A stretch of DNA of 64,000 nt from Hymenopellis radicata (lineage: Eukaryota; Basidiomycota; Agaricomycetes; Agaricales; Physalacriaceae), in assembly GCA_015501595.1 (NCBI GenBank), contig JADNRX010000045.1, forward strand, positions 1 through 64,000, written 5' to 3'. A model generated the notes under the pieces. That model did not search any database. It saw only the letters and a list, made by a program, of their open reading frames with translations, and was not told where the DNA came from. Positions 1 to 11,881 of the stretch are shown here, one piece after another. The position numbers were made by a program, and so were the translations under genes. Position 1 is the first letter of the stretch, and every line of letters begins with the position of its first letter.

Positions 1-1388
1 TCATGGTGCAGAAGATGATAAGAACGATTGCTGTCCTCTTCGAGGTCAGCCGGCGGTGAGGAGCATCTGGGGTATTCGACTTCAAGCCTTGAATGAGCGG
101 GGCACCTGCGTTGCAGATACAGGTATAGACTCGGTGCCAGCGTTGGGAGAAGCTGAGGGAAGTGGTTTGAAGATAGCCAAGCAGGGAATATGAGTAGCGC
201 GTCAAATATGTCTTGTACGGACACGTGGGTTTAAAGAGGGGAAGTAGATTTGTGCCGAAATATGACACAAATGCAAAGAAGGCAATAGCACCAACAACTA
301 TGGCAATGGGCGTGCTGAGAGACCGTACGTAGACGACGAGTCCCCCGAAGAAGAGGCCCAGGGCGACGTGCATGAGCACCGGCAGTATCCCAATGATAAG
401 CGGGACGTGCCACTCCTTTAGGTTCTCGTATCGGAACTGGCGCGTCCGACAGCGATCGCGCGGCGTGCCCGACGAAGTTGCCAGGTACTGGTGGATCCAC
501 TGCTTTGTGAGGACAGCAAGGAGGGCTGTCGTCAAGCTCAAGGCCAAACTTGTAAACCACAGAGCATTAACGAATGTGCTTGTGCTTGATACGTGGACGG
601 GCATATCGGGAGATAATGCGGAACGGGCGATGCTGCATCGGACGTAGCACCGTTAAGCATGGCGCGTTGGAGGTGGATAACCTCGAACATCAAGTTCGCG
701 GTAACTTCGGAGAAGTCGACTTGGAGGGTTTGGGAGCTTTGAGCGACGAAGGTGGAGACGACGGCGGAGAATAGTCCGGCCTGGAAGTAGGAGTCAGTCA
801 GTGTTGAATAACGTAACAACTTGGATTACTCACAAAGACGAGCAGGACATCCAAGGCATCCCTCCAGTCTTCAACCATATCGCTGTCAAACTTGCTGTAT
901 TCTTCGAGGAAGGTCTTCCACACCCTCACCATGGGCCCCATCTCCTTGAACTTCTCGTCCTCCGCGAACTTCTGCTCATAGTCATAGGGGTCGATGCCTA
1001 AGCATACGTGGCGCATATTAGTATGTACGTCTCGTACCAATGCCAGTCACGAACCTTTTTCAGCGCGTGGACGCATACCCTTTAAGCCCAATCTTCGTTT
1101 GGACTTCTTACGCGTGGGTGCAACATATGTCGGTATCGTCGCGACAGACTGTTCTCCATCTGTCGCTGCTCCTTCCTTGGTAGTATCCAACGCGGGGCTT
1201 GTATTAGAGGCAGATCGGGCCTCAGAGGGCGAATTAATACGTCCAGGTTGCTCCAGGGATACTTCAGCAACAGAGAGGTGTGGCGTATGAGATGACATTT
1301 CGAAGCAAGGAATACGGGGATCTGATTCGCACGATGTCATGCTGATATTTACCGAGTCCCTTATTCCTTCCGTGGCTGTCCCTGACAT
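1..1388 (-). CDS. DUF6535 domain membrane protein, 3' end beyond the window
   Basis: Function is unknown; the family is a basidiomycete group with an N-terminal DUF6535 membrane domain. Exon 1 (1055-1388) encodes a low-complexity Ser/Thr-rich N-terminus, exon 2 (834-997) the YDYEQKFAEDEKF to WRDALDVLLVF stretch, and exon 3 (from 780 leftward) starts AGLFSAVVSTFVAQSSQ. Introns 998-1054 and 781-833 have GT-AG ends and keep frame. Later residues NALWFTSLALSLTTALLAVL and QWIHQYL are hallmark DUF6535 transmembrane-loop sequence, followed by further hydrophobic helices. Odd point: the frame holding AMLNGATSDAA does not connect to the frame holding NALWFTS; a 1-2 nt shift is needed at about 600-650, so the copy is either broken or carries a sequence error. 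The gene runs off the left edge. Confidence 0.8.
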
Positions 1389-1459
1389 GGTATAAACACG
1401 CGTATTAAAGCAGTACAATGGGAACGTGAATCACCTCATTTGCCGTAGGGCGGTATGGT

Positions 1460-2440
1460 ATGTCTTGTTCCGATTTGGGTAAAAATGGTGCCTATCCATA
1501 ATCCGCCAAATCGTTGCGACGTCCTCCCGGAACCACCACCTAGTGTTTGCGAGCCCAAGAGCGAGGACTATGTTAAACTTGGCAAACCTCGCCATGTAAA
1601 GGAAGCGCGCCCGGATTGGATTAAGACATTCCTAGAGATCCTAATAGTCCCTTTTGGGCGCGTATGTCCAGGACCCACAAAAACAATCATGTTCATAAGC
1701 AAACACGAACCATCAGCCCTGAATGGCTGCATTCCTAAACCGACAAAATGGAAGGCTCAAATCGACGCCACACAGTGTACAAACTCCGATATTGATCCGA
1801 AGCCGTGATCTGTGTTCACGGCCTTGACAATGAGGGTCGTCAATCTCGCTGTTGACACATGTTCACGTTCAGTGGTAAGCGCTCACATCGTAGCGAACTG
1901 TCAAGAGCTCTGATTATTGATATTTGCTCCTCGACTCGTTTGGCCATATCGCTCTCGCATGACATTGCCTCATTCCCATCTGTATGTGGCAGTATAAGCA
2001 TATTGTGGAAAGCAGTCGGCGACGAACTGACCGGTGTTGACTGCGAGAAGAATGCAGTAGTACGAAGGTGGAACATGGCTTTCGCGGGGCGTATGATTGT
2101 GCTAGAACCTCAGTCTTTACCGGATGTGCGCCGATGAGCAAACTGCAGCTTTGTTCCAGTTTAGGCGGAAATCGTACCTATCCACAGAGTCGCTGAAGGT
2201 TCCTCCCGAAACCATCAACTGATGCTTGCTGGCCAGAGAGGAACGAATATCTTGGGGGTGATTAATCGTGATCCGAACGCCGGGCACAAGATCTGTCTCC
2301 ACAGCCTTGATGATTGTCAATACCGCGATGGACAGATATGCTAGAGGCAAGCTCTCACCTTCATGCCTGGCATAACAAAATCAGCTTATTCCCATCTGCA
2401 CCTGACAGTATACACATATTGCGGTCGACGAGCAGCTCAC
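1460..2440. repeat. Old imperfect direct repeat in a gene-poor stretch
   Basis: Segments 1470-2010 and 2155-2430 share ordered blocks: a GTGCCTATCCA/GTACCTATCCA block, a CTCCCGGAACCA/CTCCCGAAACCA block, a GATCTGTGTTCACGGCCTTGA-like block and a TTCCCATCTG...CAGTATA block ending ATATTG. The matches are interrupted and diverged. No convincing open gene runs through either copy, so this looks like two decayed copies of one unrecognised sequence. Confidence 0.45.
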
Positions 2441-2699
2441 ACACTGCACTGTGAGGCGGTACGAGTTAGATGAATATGTAGCTTGACCGCAATTGTATTC
2501 GTGGTGCATATATATCTGAGCAGAGAGATGTTAAGCTCTGAGCAGGGCAAGTAATAGAAGATTCGCGTACCTTGAGTAAACCGCGCTACCAAGGTCCCGT
2601 CGCTCTTTTCCGTTTAGACGATGCCGGACATCTGGGTGTATCGGAAGTACCTCGGGCATCGTTCTTGCTTCAAACAACCCCAGACGTCCTCAACACGCC

Positions 2700-3065
2700 C
2701 TCGCCTTCAACCCTCAAATTATACTTGCTCGGCCGGTCCGTATCGCCCCACTATCACGCTTGTATCGAAGAACTTCCGCCTTCTCATCCCACTCTTCCCA
2801 TTCATCGGTGCCCAGCGCCCTCCGCCGCCGCATCGCGCGAAACGTTCGCCTGCTTTAACGCAGTGTGCGTAGAGACGGACGTAAGCTCGGCGATGGTCTT
2901 GGCAATTTCTCTTCCAGCCTTGTTGTACGCCGTACGAAATAAGATGAACACGTTGGAAGGTTTGGCAGGGCTGTCGGAAATGGATCTGGGACGACTTCTC
3001 AGAGAAGACGACGACGTAGGCTTTCCTGGCATAGAAGCCGGAGATTGTTGATCATGATAGTACAT
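2700..3065 (-). pseudogene. HMG-box relic with a frame break
   Basis: Reading leftward from 3065, the frame gives a Ser/Arg-rich leader and then KPSNVFILFRTAYNKA, which matches helix 1 of fungal HMG boxes (RPPNAFILFR type). It continues with QANVSRDAAAE, matching the second helix (NISRxAGExW). The next residues are in another frame: ALGTDEWEEWDEKAEVLRYK, matching the third-helix region (LSxxEKxPWxxxAExEKxxH). About 5 nt missing after the AAE codons at about 2820 would explain the break, removing the conserved Trp. The second frame stops shortly afterwards. A decayed DNA-binding HMG protein is the simplest reading. Confidence 0.5.
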
Positions 3066-3069
3066 GGTA

Positions 3070-4090
3070 TGCTCCTTTGGAGTCGACAGAGAACGAAGCC
3101 GGTTCGTTTTGAGATAGAAGGATGACGGGTGGTTATCTGGACCCGGTGCTTATTATCCTTTTCGACGGATGGTCTACACCCATCTGTTCGTGACCAGGAA
3201 GGCCATGACATCCTTGGTCAAATCTTCAGGCAGCCGCGTTTCACGAGTGCAAGTCACAGCTGTTTCCCGAGAATTTCGTCAGCCAGGAATCACATTGTAC
3301 CTCGCACTTACAGTCACATAGTTATCCCAGCAGCAACGATGACTTTGAAATCCTCTTGTTTTCTGCTTGAATCAATCCACCTTCGCCAGGATTTATGACC
3401 CCAGACAAGAGATTTATCTTGTGGGCATGTCGTCAGCCTCGGTGGTGCGTTTAGAACAGGCCGCTGAGCGCTTTCATATGTCGGCAAAAAGGACACGTTT
3501 TCGGGAGACCTCGTCGAGGGGGGGGGGGGACATAGATGGGGAAGGGCACTGTGTCATGGGTGACATTCAGATCCGTAGCGAGTTCATGCGCCTCTATTAT
3601 GAATCGCGTTCCAATGCCTATGATTGCCTCTTGCGCTAGTTGTCGTCGGCATATTGACGTTCGCCTAGCGCCTGCACGTCGAGGGAGGCGGCGGCGGCGG
3701 CGAGTGCGTCACTATGGCAACTGATGATGGTGGCAGGAAGGAAAGAGCAAGTGATTTGCAATCAGAACGCGATCGGGTGCTTTTGAACTCCGCCATCGCG
3801 TCCAGGTTGTGTTTTTAATTGAGTACATTATTAGATGAGAACTTCACAATAAAAATGCGTCTGACATTAGAGCACGTCTGTTACTTTAATCGAACCTGGA
3901 GGATCAAGTTAGTTCACACCAGGCCTAGCAAATTACGGTTGAGGGGTTTACTTATACTTGAACTGTAAGTGATGATTAATCGATAGCAGTCTACTCATCT
4001 AGAATTATTAAGAGACGTCTACCTGTGCTACATCATACTGACTATGCGGCCCGTACCTTCGTTTACATTCAACGTCGACAAGATGCTTTC
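3070..4090. other. Intergenic stretch, no gene recognised
   Basis: Only short open frames without family motifs are seen. There is a poly-G run near 3523 and a CGG-rich patch near 3690. From 3790 to 4040 the sequence is AT-richer and looks like ordinary intergenic DNA beyond the 3' end of the F-box gene on the minus strand. Confidence 0.4.
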
Positions 4091-4097
4091 TGTGTCT

Positions 4098-5447
4098 TCA
4101 AGCGGCGAATTCACCCTCGATCAGCCCCTCGTGAAGAAAGGCATTAAACAGCACCTCGACTTCTGGCTGAAAGACTGCAGCATAATCGACCACAACACGG
4201 CGCAGTATATGAAGACGCGATGCAATCATCGCGTTCAAACTGTGCGTGACTTCAAGCCCGCCATTCCAGCCTTTCAGGACCAAAGTCTCCAACCCAACCA
4301 CCCTCCCCTCCCTCACGTAAAGCATCCTGCACATCTCGTCAATGCTTCCATACGTGGAGAAACAGGTCTCAATTGACGTCAGATTAGGCGTCTCGTCGAG
4401 AAAGAAGCGGAGCGCGTGCATATTGGCCCAATCGGTAGCCGCCAGCGTCACCATGAACTCCCGGAGTGACAATCCAGCCCCACCGAGAAGAGGCTCCAAG
4501 TTGATCGTGGGACAGCCCCTGCACATCTCATCCTCGGGATCCTCCCCATCTCGTACGCGCAGATGCAAAACCTCCAGGGCGGGCAAGTCCAAATGCGACA
4601 GAACAACCTGCATGGACGTGCCGCACCCTCGCAGTTTGAGCGAGCGAAGCGACGTGTTGGTGACGACGTTGGACAGCGGATACGCCCGCCGATTGGCCCA
4701 TTCGTCTACAATGAAGGAGGCTTCCTTCACCGCCGTGCATTTTTCCAACAGGTGTACGGGCCTGAAGGGAAAGTCGTATGCAAATCCCAAAGACACCTTC
4801 TGGTGGGCGCTGGTGATCTGGCCCCACGGTATCGTAACATATCTATCAACGCCATAGGCGCGCCCTGTGTAGAACGCTCGCAAAGCGCGCGCGTCGCGGA
4901 AGAGCTCCGATTTCCGGAAGGCCTCGCCATCCTGGCCTGGTTCCTTGAGTGGTACATATGAAGGGTGCATGACTCTAAGTACGAGTGAAGGCTCATCCCA
5001 ATGAAGCTGGAGCCGAAGGGATTCCAATACTGGAAGATGGAGAGGCAACCCATCGTGAATTTTGAGAAGGGTCTCTGACATGACCGTGATATCGGCGGTT
5101 TGCCATCGTGTCGACGCGTCAAGGAGGGGCTGGAAAATTATCTGGGGATCGATGAGCCAATTACACGTGACGACAACCTGTATCTTTTTGTCCCCCGAGC
5201 GACATAGGAAATGGGAGAGCCGCTGAGCCATTGCTGCATGACTCGTATGCCGGTTCATGTCCACGGCGACAGTCGTCCATAGCCACGGCGCAGACAAGGT
5301 GGCGTCTCTCCAGCTAGATGCGACGTGGGTAAACACCCAAAGGGGATGCATGTTACTGAGGCAGTCGACGCCACACATGATCTCCGAGTCCTGCAAGATA
5401 TAAGAGAGGATCTCCCCAGCGACGTCGGGCCCAATCTGAAGTGCCAT
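4098..5447 (-). CDS. F-box/LRR-like protein (Agaricomycete type)
   Basis: Likely substrate-receptor subunit of an SCF ubiquitin ligase, by family analogy. About 449 residues from the ATG giving MALQIGPDVAGEIL. The F-box-like N-terminus (GPDVAGEILSYIL ... HVASSWRDATLSAPWLWTTV) has the family's 'VCxxWRxxALxxPxLWxxI' pattern. It is followed by irregular leucine-rich repeats (ALEVLHLRV, SLRSLKLRGCG, LETLVLKGW) and an acidic C-terminus. The open frame continues upstream to 5519, but a GT...CAACTGACAG intron appears to end near 5485, so a short first exon is possible and the start is uncertain. Partial relatives of its 5' end lie at 13.6-14.0, 23.6-23.8 and 33.8-34.05 kb. Confidence 0.75.
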   Translation of the reverse strand: MALQIGPDVAGEILSYILQDSEIMCGVDCLSNMHPLWVFTHVASSWRDATLSAPWLWTTVAVDMNRHTSHAAMAQRLSHFLCRSGDKKIQVVVTCNWLIDPQIIFQPLLDASTRWQTADITVMSETLLKIHDGLPLHLPVLESLRLQLHWDEPSLVLRVMHPSYVPLKEPGQDGEAFRKSELFRDARALRAFYTGRAYGVDRYVTIPWGQITSAHQKVSLGFAYDFPFRPVHLLEKCTAVKEASFIVDEWANRRAYPLSNVVTNTSLRSLKLRGCGTSMQVVLSHLDLPALEVLHLRVRDGEDPEDEMCRGCPTINLEPLLGGAGLSLREFMVTLAATDWANMHALRFFLDETPNLTSIETCFSTYGSIDEMCRMLYVREGRVVGLETLVLKGWNGGLEVTHSLNAMIASRLHILRRVVVDYAAVFQPEVEVLFNAFLHEGLIEGEFAA

Positions 5448-5529
5448 TTCGAAGCAGTTTGGTGTAGATGAACACTCTCTACAGACTGTCAGTTGGTGAA
5501 GCGATGATACATGCAGCATACACGCACCT

Positions 5530-8110
5530 CGATGTCGTAAAGCCAGGCCGGCAGACGTCTATCGCAAGTATTCACCCGAAGCTAACACTGACACGCGTAA
5601 GACACGCCATGGTCGCGCTCAAGAAAACCTCTGAGCGTACCTTTCGCCTGAAGCCTCTGCGCTTGCTTGATGGTGACAGTAGGAAGCAAAGAGGGAATGA
5701 TGAAATTTTCCCTTCTTAACTTCCCACGTTATTGCAAATCTGAGGTAAGGCAGTGAGTCGGTGAGGGAACCGTGAATACAATCGGGAGATCGAAAAACGG
5801 TGAGTCGCCAAATCGAAACACCAACCTCATCAAATCGAAATTGATCCTGGTACAAAACCAAATTATAGCTCTTGTCCCCGATCCTAAATGAAATTCACGA
5901 TTCACGGTCTAGAATTGAAAATAGTGATCAGTGAGTGGAACAAAATTAAACCAAAATGCAGTGAATTACCGAAAGAATTCATGCCTGCTAGCGATTGAGC
6001 CACTGGGCTTTTCCCACAAAATGGACTCCTAAGATAGTCCCGACCTAAACATCAGGTAGTGAAGTAACGGAGCGCGGCGATTGTAAGGACAAAACCAAAA
6101 CCACGATCATGAGTGGACGAGAACAAGAATCGCCGGGACAAAAACGAAAACGAAATTCACGAGCGTGATCACCGAAATTAAAATTCAAGCGTGAATCGAA
6201 TATCTATTTCCTGGATGGGGCGCTCCTACCACGGAATGTATAGACGCTGTTCCACGGAGCATAATGAAGAAAAAGTTACATGGCTACGATACGGACCACC
6301 TATGCATTGGTACGCCTCGATGGATCTTCGAATTGTAGCTGTTCTATAGACACGTCAATAGAATACGTCTGAACTCACAAGCACCGGCTAGACCGACGAA
6401 GCAGATGATGCCCTTAGCCAACATGCCGCCACATAAAGGCCTAGTATTCACCTCTACGACTAAACACCGAGTACTGTAGAGTATGCCGGCGACGATCGGG
6501 GACAACGGAAGAGTCGGTGGGCCAGTGATAAAGGCTGCAGCTTGAATCTAGTGCGATGGTACTGAAGACCGTGCAACGACAGTCTTGCTTCCCAGGGCGG
6601 AAATAACGCTAGTGACCTGACTCTGTTGGGCGTCATGAAGCGAATTATACGGGGAACTGAATTCACTATCATGCTGACATGTCAGCGATGAACGGCGGAG
6701 TGAATTGAGATACGTACGTGCCGAAGATACGCAGTATCTGATATCGGCTCGAGAGCGCATTTACTTCTCGTGGGGGTCTTCCAAAGGCGTAGAACTGGGA
6801 AAGCCTTATGCGATGGACTTTGAAATTTGAGGATAGGTCGCGTTTACGAACGTTTCCGGTACGGATAGAGCTGTGAGGCATGTCGCCAAAGCAGGGCCAG
6901 TGTGTCCTGGCACGCTAGAGCAGTGGTCGTTCCAAATCAATCCTAATGATGCCTGCTGATGATCCCAGTCACAGCTATAACGCGTTAATGACATGAACCT
7001 AAAAGAATATAGGACCAAAACGCACCAGAATGAGAACTGAACCCGGTCCTGCATTTTCTCGTCGCGCCTTGGGCTCCACCATGCCAGCATTGCGGAAAGC
7101 GGTAAGGGGTAACAAAGGGGCCGCCCTGAAGAAATCCTCTGAATCGAGGGAATTGGCATGGTGCGCTGCTAATCTGGCTCCTCCTTCGCTGTCGTCCGCA
7201 CCATCACCCGCGAGGCGTCTGAACACATGCTGGTTGCGATTCAAGTCGGATCAAGTGTGCCGATCACGGTTCCATCCGGACCATCATGCTCTGAACGTCG
7301 CACAGCAGCTTCCATCGACGTCTAGGATTCCTCTAGTTAATGCATATACCTTGACTCGTAGTACGTATCTTTACCCATGTTCTACTTTGACCCGCTGAGG
7401 CGCGTCATCAGGATATTCATCTTGAGAAAACGCGAGGACCGCCAATTTGTGGGTACCTTCGACGCCTGCAGCGTATTCTACCTTGACCTCTTGATAAGGC
7501 TTGCAGCACATCGAGATACTGTACCCTGACATAACCTCCGTCATCTAGGGCAGAAGAGCACGTATTTTCCAGCGCCCCCTCAAATGCATGTAAGTAATGT
7601 TCTCCAACACTGTCTAGAAATTTCATTGTTATCAACTTTGAGAGCGGATTCCTCTCTGGAACTGGCGATGAATCTGGACACAGATTGGCCGCAAAAATGA
7701 ACGCGTCTTCCCGACGCTCCAAACAATTCCGAAAGCGAAGACTGCATGCTTACTCGCCACGATTGCTATGCCTAATAATGAAGAAAAAAGATGCCGCCGT
7801 CTGTCACATCAAAACTTGCAAACAACTTCTGCGTATGTACCGGGACTTCTTTCGTCCATGTCATACACACTCAAACAAACAGCTCGACCAGATCCATACC
7901 TTGCGCTAGTATCCTCTTTGGCTTGGCTTGGAATATCATCGCCACAAGTTCAAGTTGATAGCGCAAGCATGACGAAAACTTCGACCCAGCGTCCTGATTC
8001 TTTCGCTATGTAATACGCGACACTTTCCTCTAGCATACCGCAGAGTGCGAGATAACGAGGTAAGATATTCAATTGTCCGCTTTTCTACTACGGGAAATTT
8101 CTAATGGCGC
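5530..8110. other. Gene-poor stretch, nothing recognised
   Basis: About 2.6 kb with only short frames. Between 5860 and 6200 the sequence is AAA/ATTC-rich and repetitive in character (many CGAAATT and AAACCAAAA blocks), like decayed repeat DNA. Frames at 6800-7240 and 7030-7400 on opposite strands overlap; neither has a recognisable domain or convincing intron structure. Confidence 0.35.
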
Positions 8111-8449
8111 GCTTTCCTAGTTCGATTGTTCTGTTAATCTCCGATCTCATTTATGCGACGCCACACTTCTTGCTAATAGCCGATCGTCTTCGCCGACAGC
8201 CATGCAATCTCCGTTGAATGATCAATGCCTCCAAGTAACTCTAACGGAGCGCTCGGCTTGTCTAGGCGACTCAGGGTTATGACTTTGGCATTCCAAATCT
8301 GGTATTTCAGCGGTTGTGGACGCCCACGTGATCAAATATTCTCTATTGTCGGCCATTGTCGATGCATTTGGCTCTCACCCGCAACCACAATCGTTGCCAC
8401 TCACGTCAACCAACGCATTCACCGAATTTCTCTACTCAAAACAATACCC

Positions 8450-9617
8450 ATGGCCTCATTGACGACGTCCGCGACCACATCATCTTCCCCTTCTCTTCGC
8501 ACGGAGTCTCCGACAGAATTTATTCTGAAGTATATGCGCGATAAACACATTAAAGTTACCTCCCCCGACACCTACATTCCACGGCCTCTAAACTGTTACT
8601 TCATCTACCGCCTCTATCATAAATTGCAGGTCCGGGGACCAGGCGATTTTTGGAGGAGGCTTAAGCCTGAACAGAAGCAACCTTACATCGATGCCCAGAA
8701 GGCGGCGGACGAGCTACAGGCCCAAATGTACCCAGAGTGGAAGTACAATCCACAAGCAACAGCAGCGAAAGGCGAGGCGAAGGGGAAGGGGAAGGGGAAA
8801 AATACACAGCAGAAGTCGACAAAGAAGTCTCGAAAAAGGAACAATCGGGGAGGCGTCGATAGTGTCTCCGCTCCGACCAACTCCACATTGATCAATGGGA
8901 TGGCACCCTCGGACAATTCTTTCCCCTTCACCTTCACCTTCACCGCCCCAATGCCTGCTATCTTAGCACCCATGCAGCCCATCCAACAAGGCTATCCTCT
9001 CCCGCCGTATGGCTACGCTCAGGGAACGACCACCTCTTCCTGGGACTTCGACCTGTCAGCGCGTACCGCGTTTTCACTGCCGACTGACTATGATTTCACC
9101 TTCACCGCGCCCAACATCTCGCAACCTGTTCAACAAGCCGCCTCGCCCTTACCCTACTACTTCCAGCCATCCGCCTTCCACGAGCCATTGGCCTCCCAGT
9201 CTTCAGCGTATTATGATGGCAATGCCCCGGCGGTGTATGATGAGGAGGTGAGTTTCTAATCCTGTCGTCGGCGCGCTTTTCTGATCCTTCACGCTCTTAG
9301 GGAATGGATCGCACTTCCGATGATACCAACGTCAACGTTGTGGCTGTCGCAGTCGACGAGGACACAGAAATGGCCCCGCCCGGCGGGGAATCTGTCAGGG
9401 TCCCACTTGGGCCTAGCAATGTCTCGCGCTCGAAGAACTTCGATGTGAGCCAATGATTTCCTCTACTGCGCTCGCCTTCTGACTGTTTGCTTAGATCGCG
9501 AAGTTCGCGCCATACCTCGTCGATTATGCTGAGAGCGCCATCCTCGCTGATCTCAACGACGCGCTTGACGTTAGGGACGGCGTTGAGGAGGGGCTATACC
9601 GCGGCTTCAATGCTTGA
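8450..9617 (+). CDS. HMG-box-like protein, module A copy 1
   Basis: Predicted 354 residues in three exons: 8450-9247, 9301-9444, 9495-9617. Both introns (9248-9300 and 9445-9494) are GT-AG and keep frame. Residues near 45-115 resemble an HMG box: IPRPLNCYFIYRLYHK (helix 1 pattern RPxNxFxxYR) then FWRRLKPEQKQPYIDAQKAA (helix 3 region) and MYPEWKY. The stretch between them is much shorter than in normal HMG boxes, so DNA binding may be altered. A Lys/Gly-rich basic tract (GEAKGKGKGK, KKSRKRNNRGG) follows and could act in nuclear targeting. The remainder is Pro/Thr/Tyr-rich low complexity, and the C-terminus (FAPYLVDYAE ... RDGVEEGLYRGF) is conserved in all copies. A longer frame starts at 8225, but the ATG at 8450 aligns with copy A2. 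Role inferred: nuclear regulator. Confidence 0.7.
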
Positions 9618-11241
9618 GTTTCTGTCGTTTCTGCGTCGAGTTTTCTTTCTTTATCATCTTGCATTTATGAAATATCTCTCTACTATGTATATACCTGCTT
9701 TCCCGATGCTTTCTAGTTACTGTGATACCCTGTCGTGTACTTGTTTTGCTACTTGTTCTTATCCTGCTCTATACAGTCATTCATCAAAGCGCGTCAGGTA
9801 CTCGTCACTGGCTTGCGAGGAACTGCGTTTAATTTCGTTAGAAAGAAGGCGGACCGGTATGAAGTATCCGCCAGGTGCGGTTGAGCACCTGTCGTGAGTT
9901 CTGCGGGACGGAAGTTTTTTCGATTCCTTGCGTCCCAGTAGTCGAAAGTTGAAGACACGTCACCAGGTACAAGTCTTCGATTCGGGAGCGACAATCCTAG
10001 CCTCTAGCCTCTTTGCCTGAAATACGGAGTTAGTGGTTGCTGAGCAGGTGATCGCGATGTATCGGCAGGCGCCGGCATGCTACCCCTTTCCTTAAGCTTC
10101 TTTCATTCGAACGGTTCGTATCGTCGTGTCGTGTCCATGGTTCTCAGTTCAAACCTACCACCCTCTGGCATCCCCTCATGGATTTATGTCCTCAACCGCT
10201 CTCCGAGTCCGTCCATCTTTTCTAGTCTCAAAGTTGGGCGAAGACCGAGTCACCGACGAGCGACTGCGCCGATTGGATGTCATTTGGCAGGGGATCGCTG
10301 AGCCAGAACTGGGAACACGTCGATTGCAAGCACATCCATGCAAGGCTGTAGACTTGTGGCGACTCTTTACCGCACACGGCGCAGCGGCTGCATACATCGG
10401 GAGATGTGAAGACTCTGCGAATAGTTGCGCTGTACCGTAGAAGGGACGACTGACACAGAGAACCGTCGTTGCGTCTGATCTCGGTTAGGCGTTTCTGTTG
10501 AGCTATGAACAAGTGAGCTTGATGCATTTCGACAGCCAAGAGATTCTGACGTTTTCCTCTTTGCTTTTTCTTCGTCGGCCAAGATTTCCGAGGGCAAAGT
10601 GACGTCTTGCGGGATCGTCTCGAATGGTTTAATCCATCAGGGTTCGTCCTGTAGCTCGAGTGACCAAAAGAAAAACCCCCGACGAACGGCCAGACGGAGG
10701 ATGGACATCTACGACGAGGAAGGTATGCCTGCTAGAGGGCAAGTTCGCACGACCCATGGCTAGATCGACGTCGCCGAGAACCCCATCGGTATCGCTCTGC
10801 CTTTCCCTTTCTGCGTTACACCAGCTCCTCGCTTAGCCCGCATCGCGAGTCCAAATGCAGATTTATGGGTGTTCATTCCTTCCCTGGACGGATTCGAGAC
10901 TGTATGCACCGAGGTATGTGATGTATGAATGTTAAATGGTCTATCAATGCTTGCTGCATACCGAATACACCAATTTCATATGGTGAATAATGCCCGAGTG
11001 CCCTAACATTCTGATGATAATACAGTCGGGTACTATCTATAGTCCTGGCGAGTGCTAGGCAATGCTCTTTCCACACATTTACATTGCGCCGCGCCTTCGA
11101 GAGGCACCGATACATTTCAGCGGAACGCAAAATGCCTCATTCCAATATGCACAACTGCGAAACATACATACAAGGGCGACGGCGTCATTCACGGGTCCAT
11201 ACGATGGATCCGCAAAATGGAGTGCCACTGGGCGGTCGGAC

Positions 11242-11248
11242 TATAAAG
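11242..11248 (+). promoter_or_regulatory. TATA box of the A1 cysteine-rich gene
   Basis: TATAAAG lies 117 nt upstream of the ATG at 11365. The equivalent TATAAAA is kept in the other two copies (39661 and 59391), 103-109 nt upstream of their ATGs. It is the clearest shared promoter element in module A. Confidence 0.55.
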
Positions 11249-11364
11249 GCTGCAAGTGGCTGGCATGGTATTTCATCACCTCCCAGCTCTTCTATTCTAT
11301 CCTACCTTACGGTCTATAAGCCTATATCTCTCCCTCTCAACGTCCTATTCCATTAACGGTCGAA

Positions 11365-11881
11365 ATGTGCTACCGCAGCCGGTACGTGTTCCTGTTGTCC
11401 TCGAGAATAACGAAGCTCATTTTCTTGCAAGCTTTCGTAATAAGTACCTCCAATGTCATGAACATTATAGTGAATATTTCGTATGTGTTCTTCTTCAACC
11501 TCCCGTTCTTATAATGACACCATTTTACAACTAGGCGTGGCAAATGGTAGAACACTGCATACTCGCATACTTCCAGCACTGACATTTCTGGTCTTCAGAT
11601 CGACTGCATGAACCCCAGATGTCGCCTCAGTAGCCAGCACCCGGCGACGTGCCCCTACTGCCCTATCACTTGCGCGCAAAGGTAAGTCATTAACCTTATT
11701 GCCCAAACTGTCCTCTGACATGTACGTTACATTTCAGCGAGACTGCGGATGTTCAATACAGTGCGTCAATTCCTCTTCCATCCCAGTATTCCTCTCAGCC
11801 ATAATAGACCGAGATTGTAATGCGCGTTGCGCCCATTGTACTCTCTTTACCCATACGGGCCAGTTTAAGCCTAGAGGCTGA
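11365..11881 (+). CDS. Small cysteine-rich (zinc-binding-like) protein, module A copy 1
   Basis: Predicted 88 residues from six small exons: 11365-11381, 11432-11480, 11535-11546, 11599-11681, 11738-11760, 11799-11881. All introns are GT-AG and 38-56 nt; intron 3 has a branch-like ACTGACAT. The exons sum to a multiple of three. The protein starts MCYRSRFRNKYLQCHEHY, then IDCMNPRCRLSSQHP, a CPYC pair and CNARCAHC near the end. This His/Cys pattern (YxxCxH, DCxxxxC, HPxxCxxC, CxxC) suggests a compact metal-binding fold like small hypothetical proteins I recall from Agaricomycetes; no function is known to me. If the 38-nt last intron is not removed, translation ends shortly after VQYSASIP. The last exon is tandemly duplicated just downstream. 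Confidence 0.65.

Noticed and set aside
3523..3533. Poly-G runs (also 14861 and 17263) as functional elements
   Set aside because: Isolated homopolymers near repeat junctions; no G-quadruplex spacing or conserved position.
8225..8449. N-terminal extension of the A1 HMG-like protein
   Set aside because: The extension is not open in the same frame upstream of the aligned ATG in A2; the shared start at 8450/36671 is preferred.
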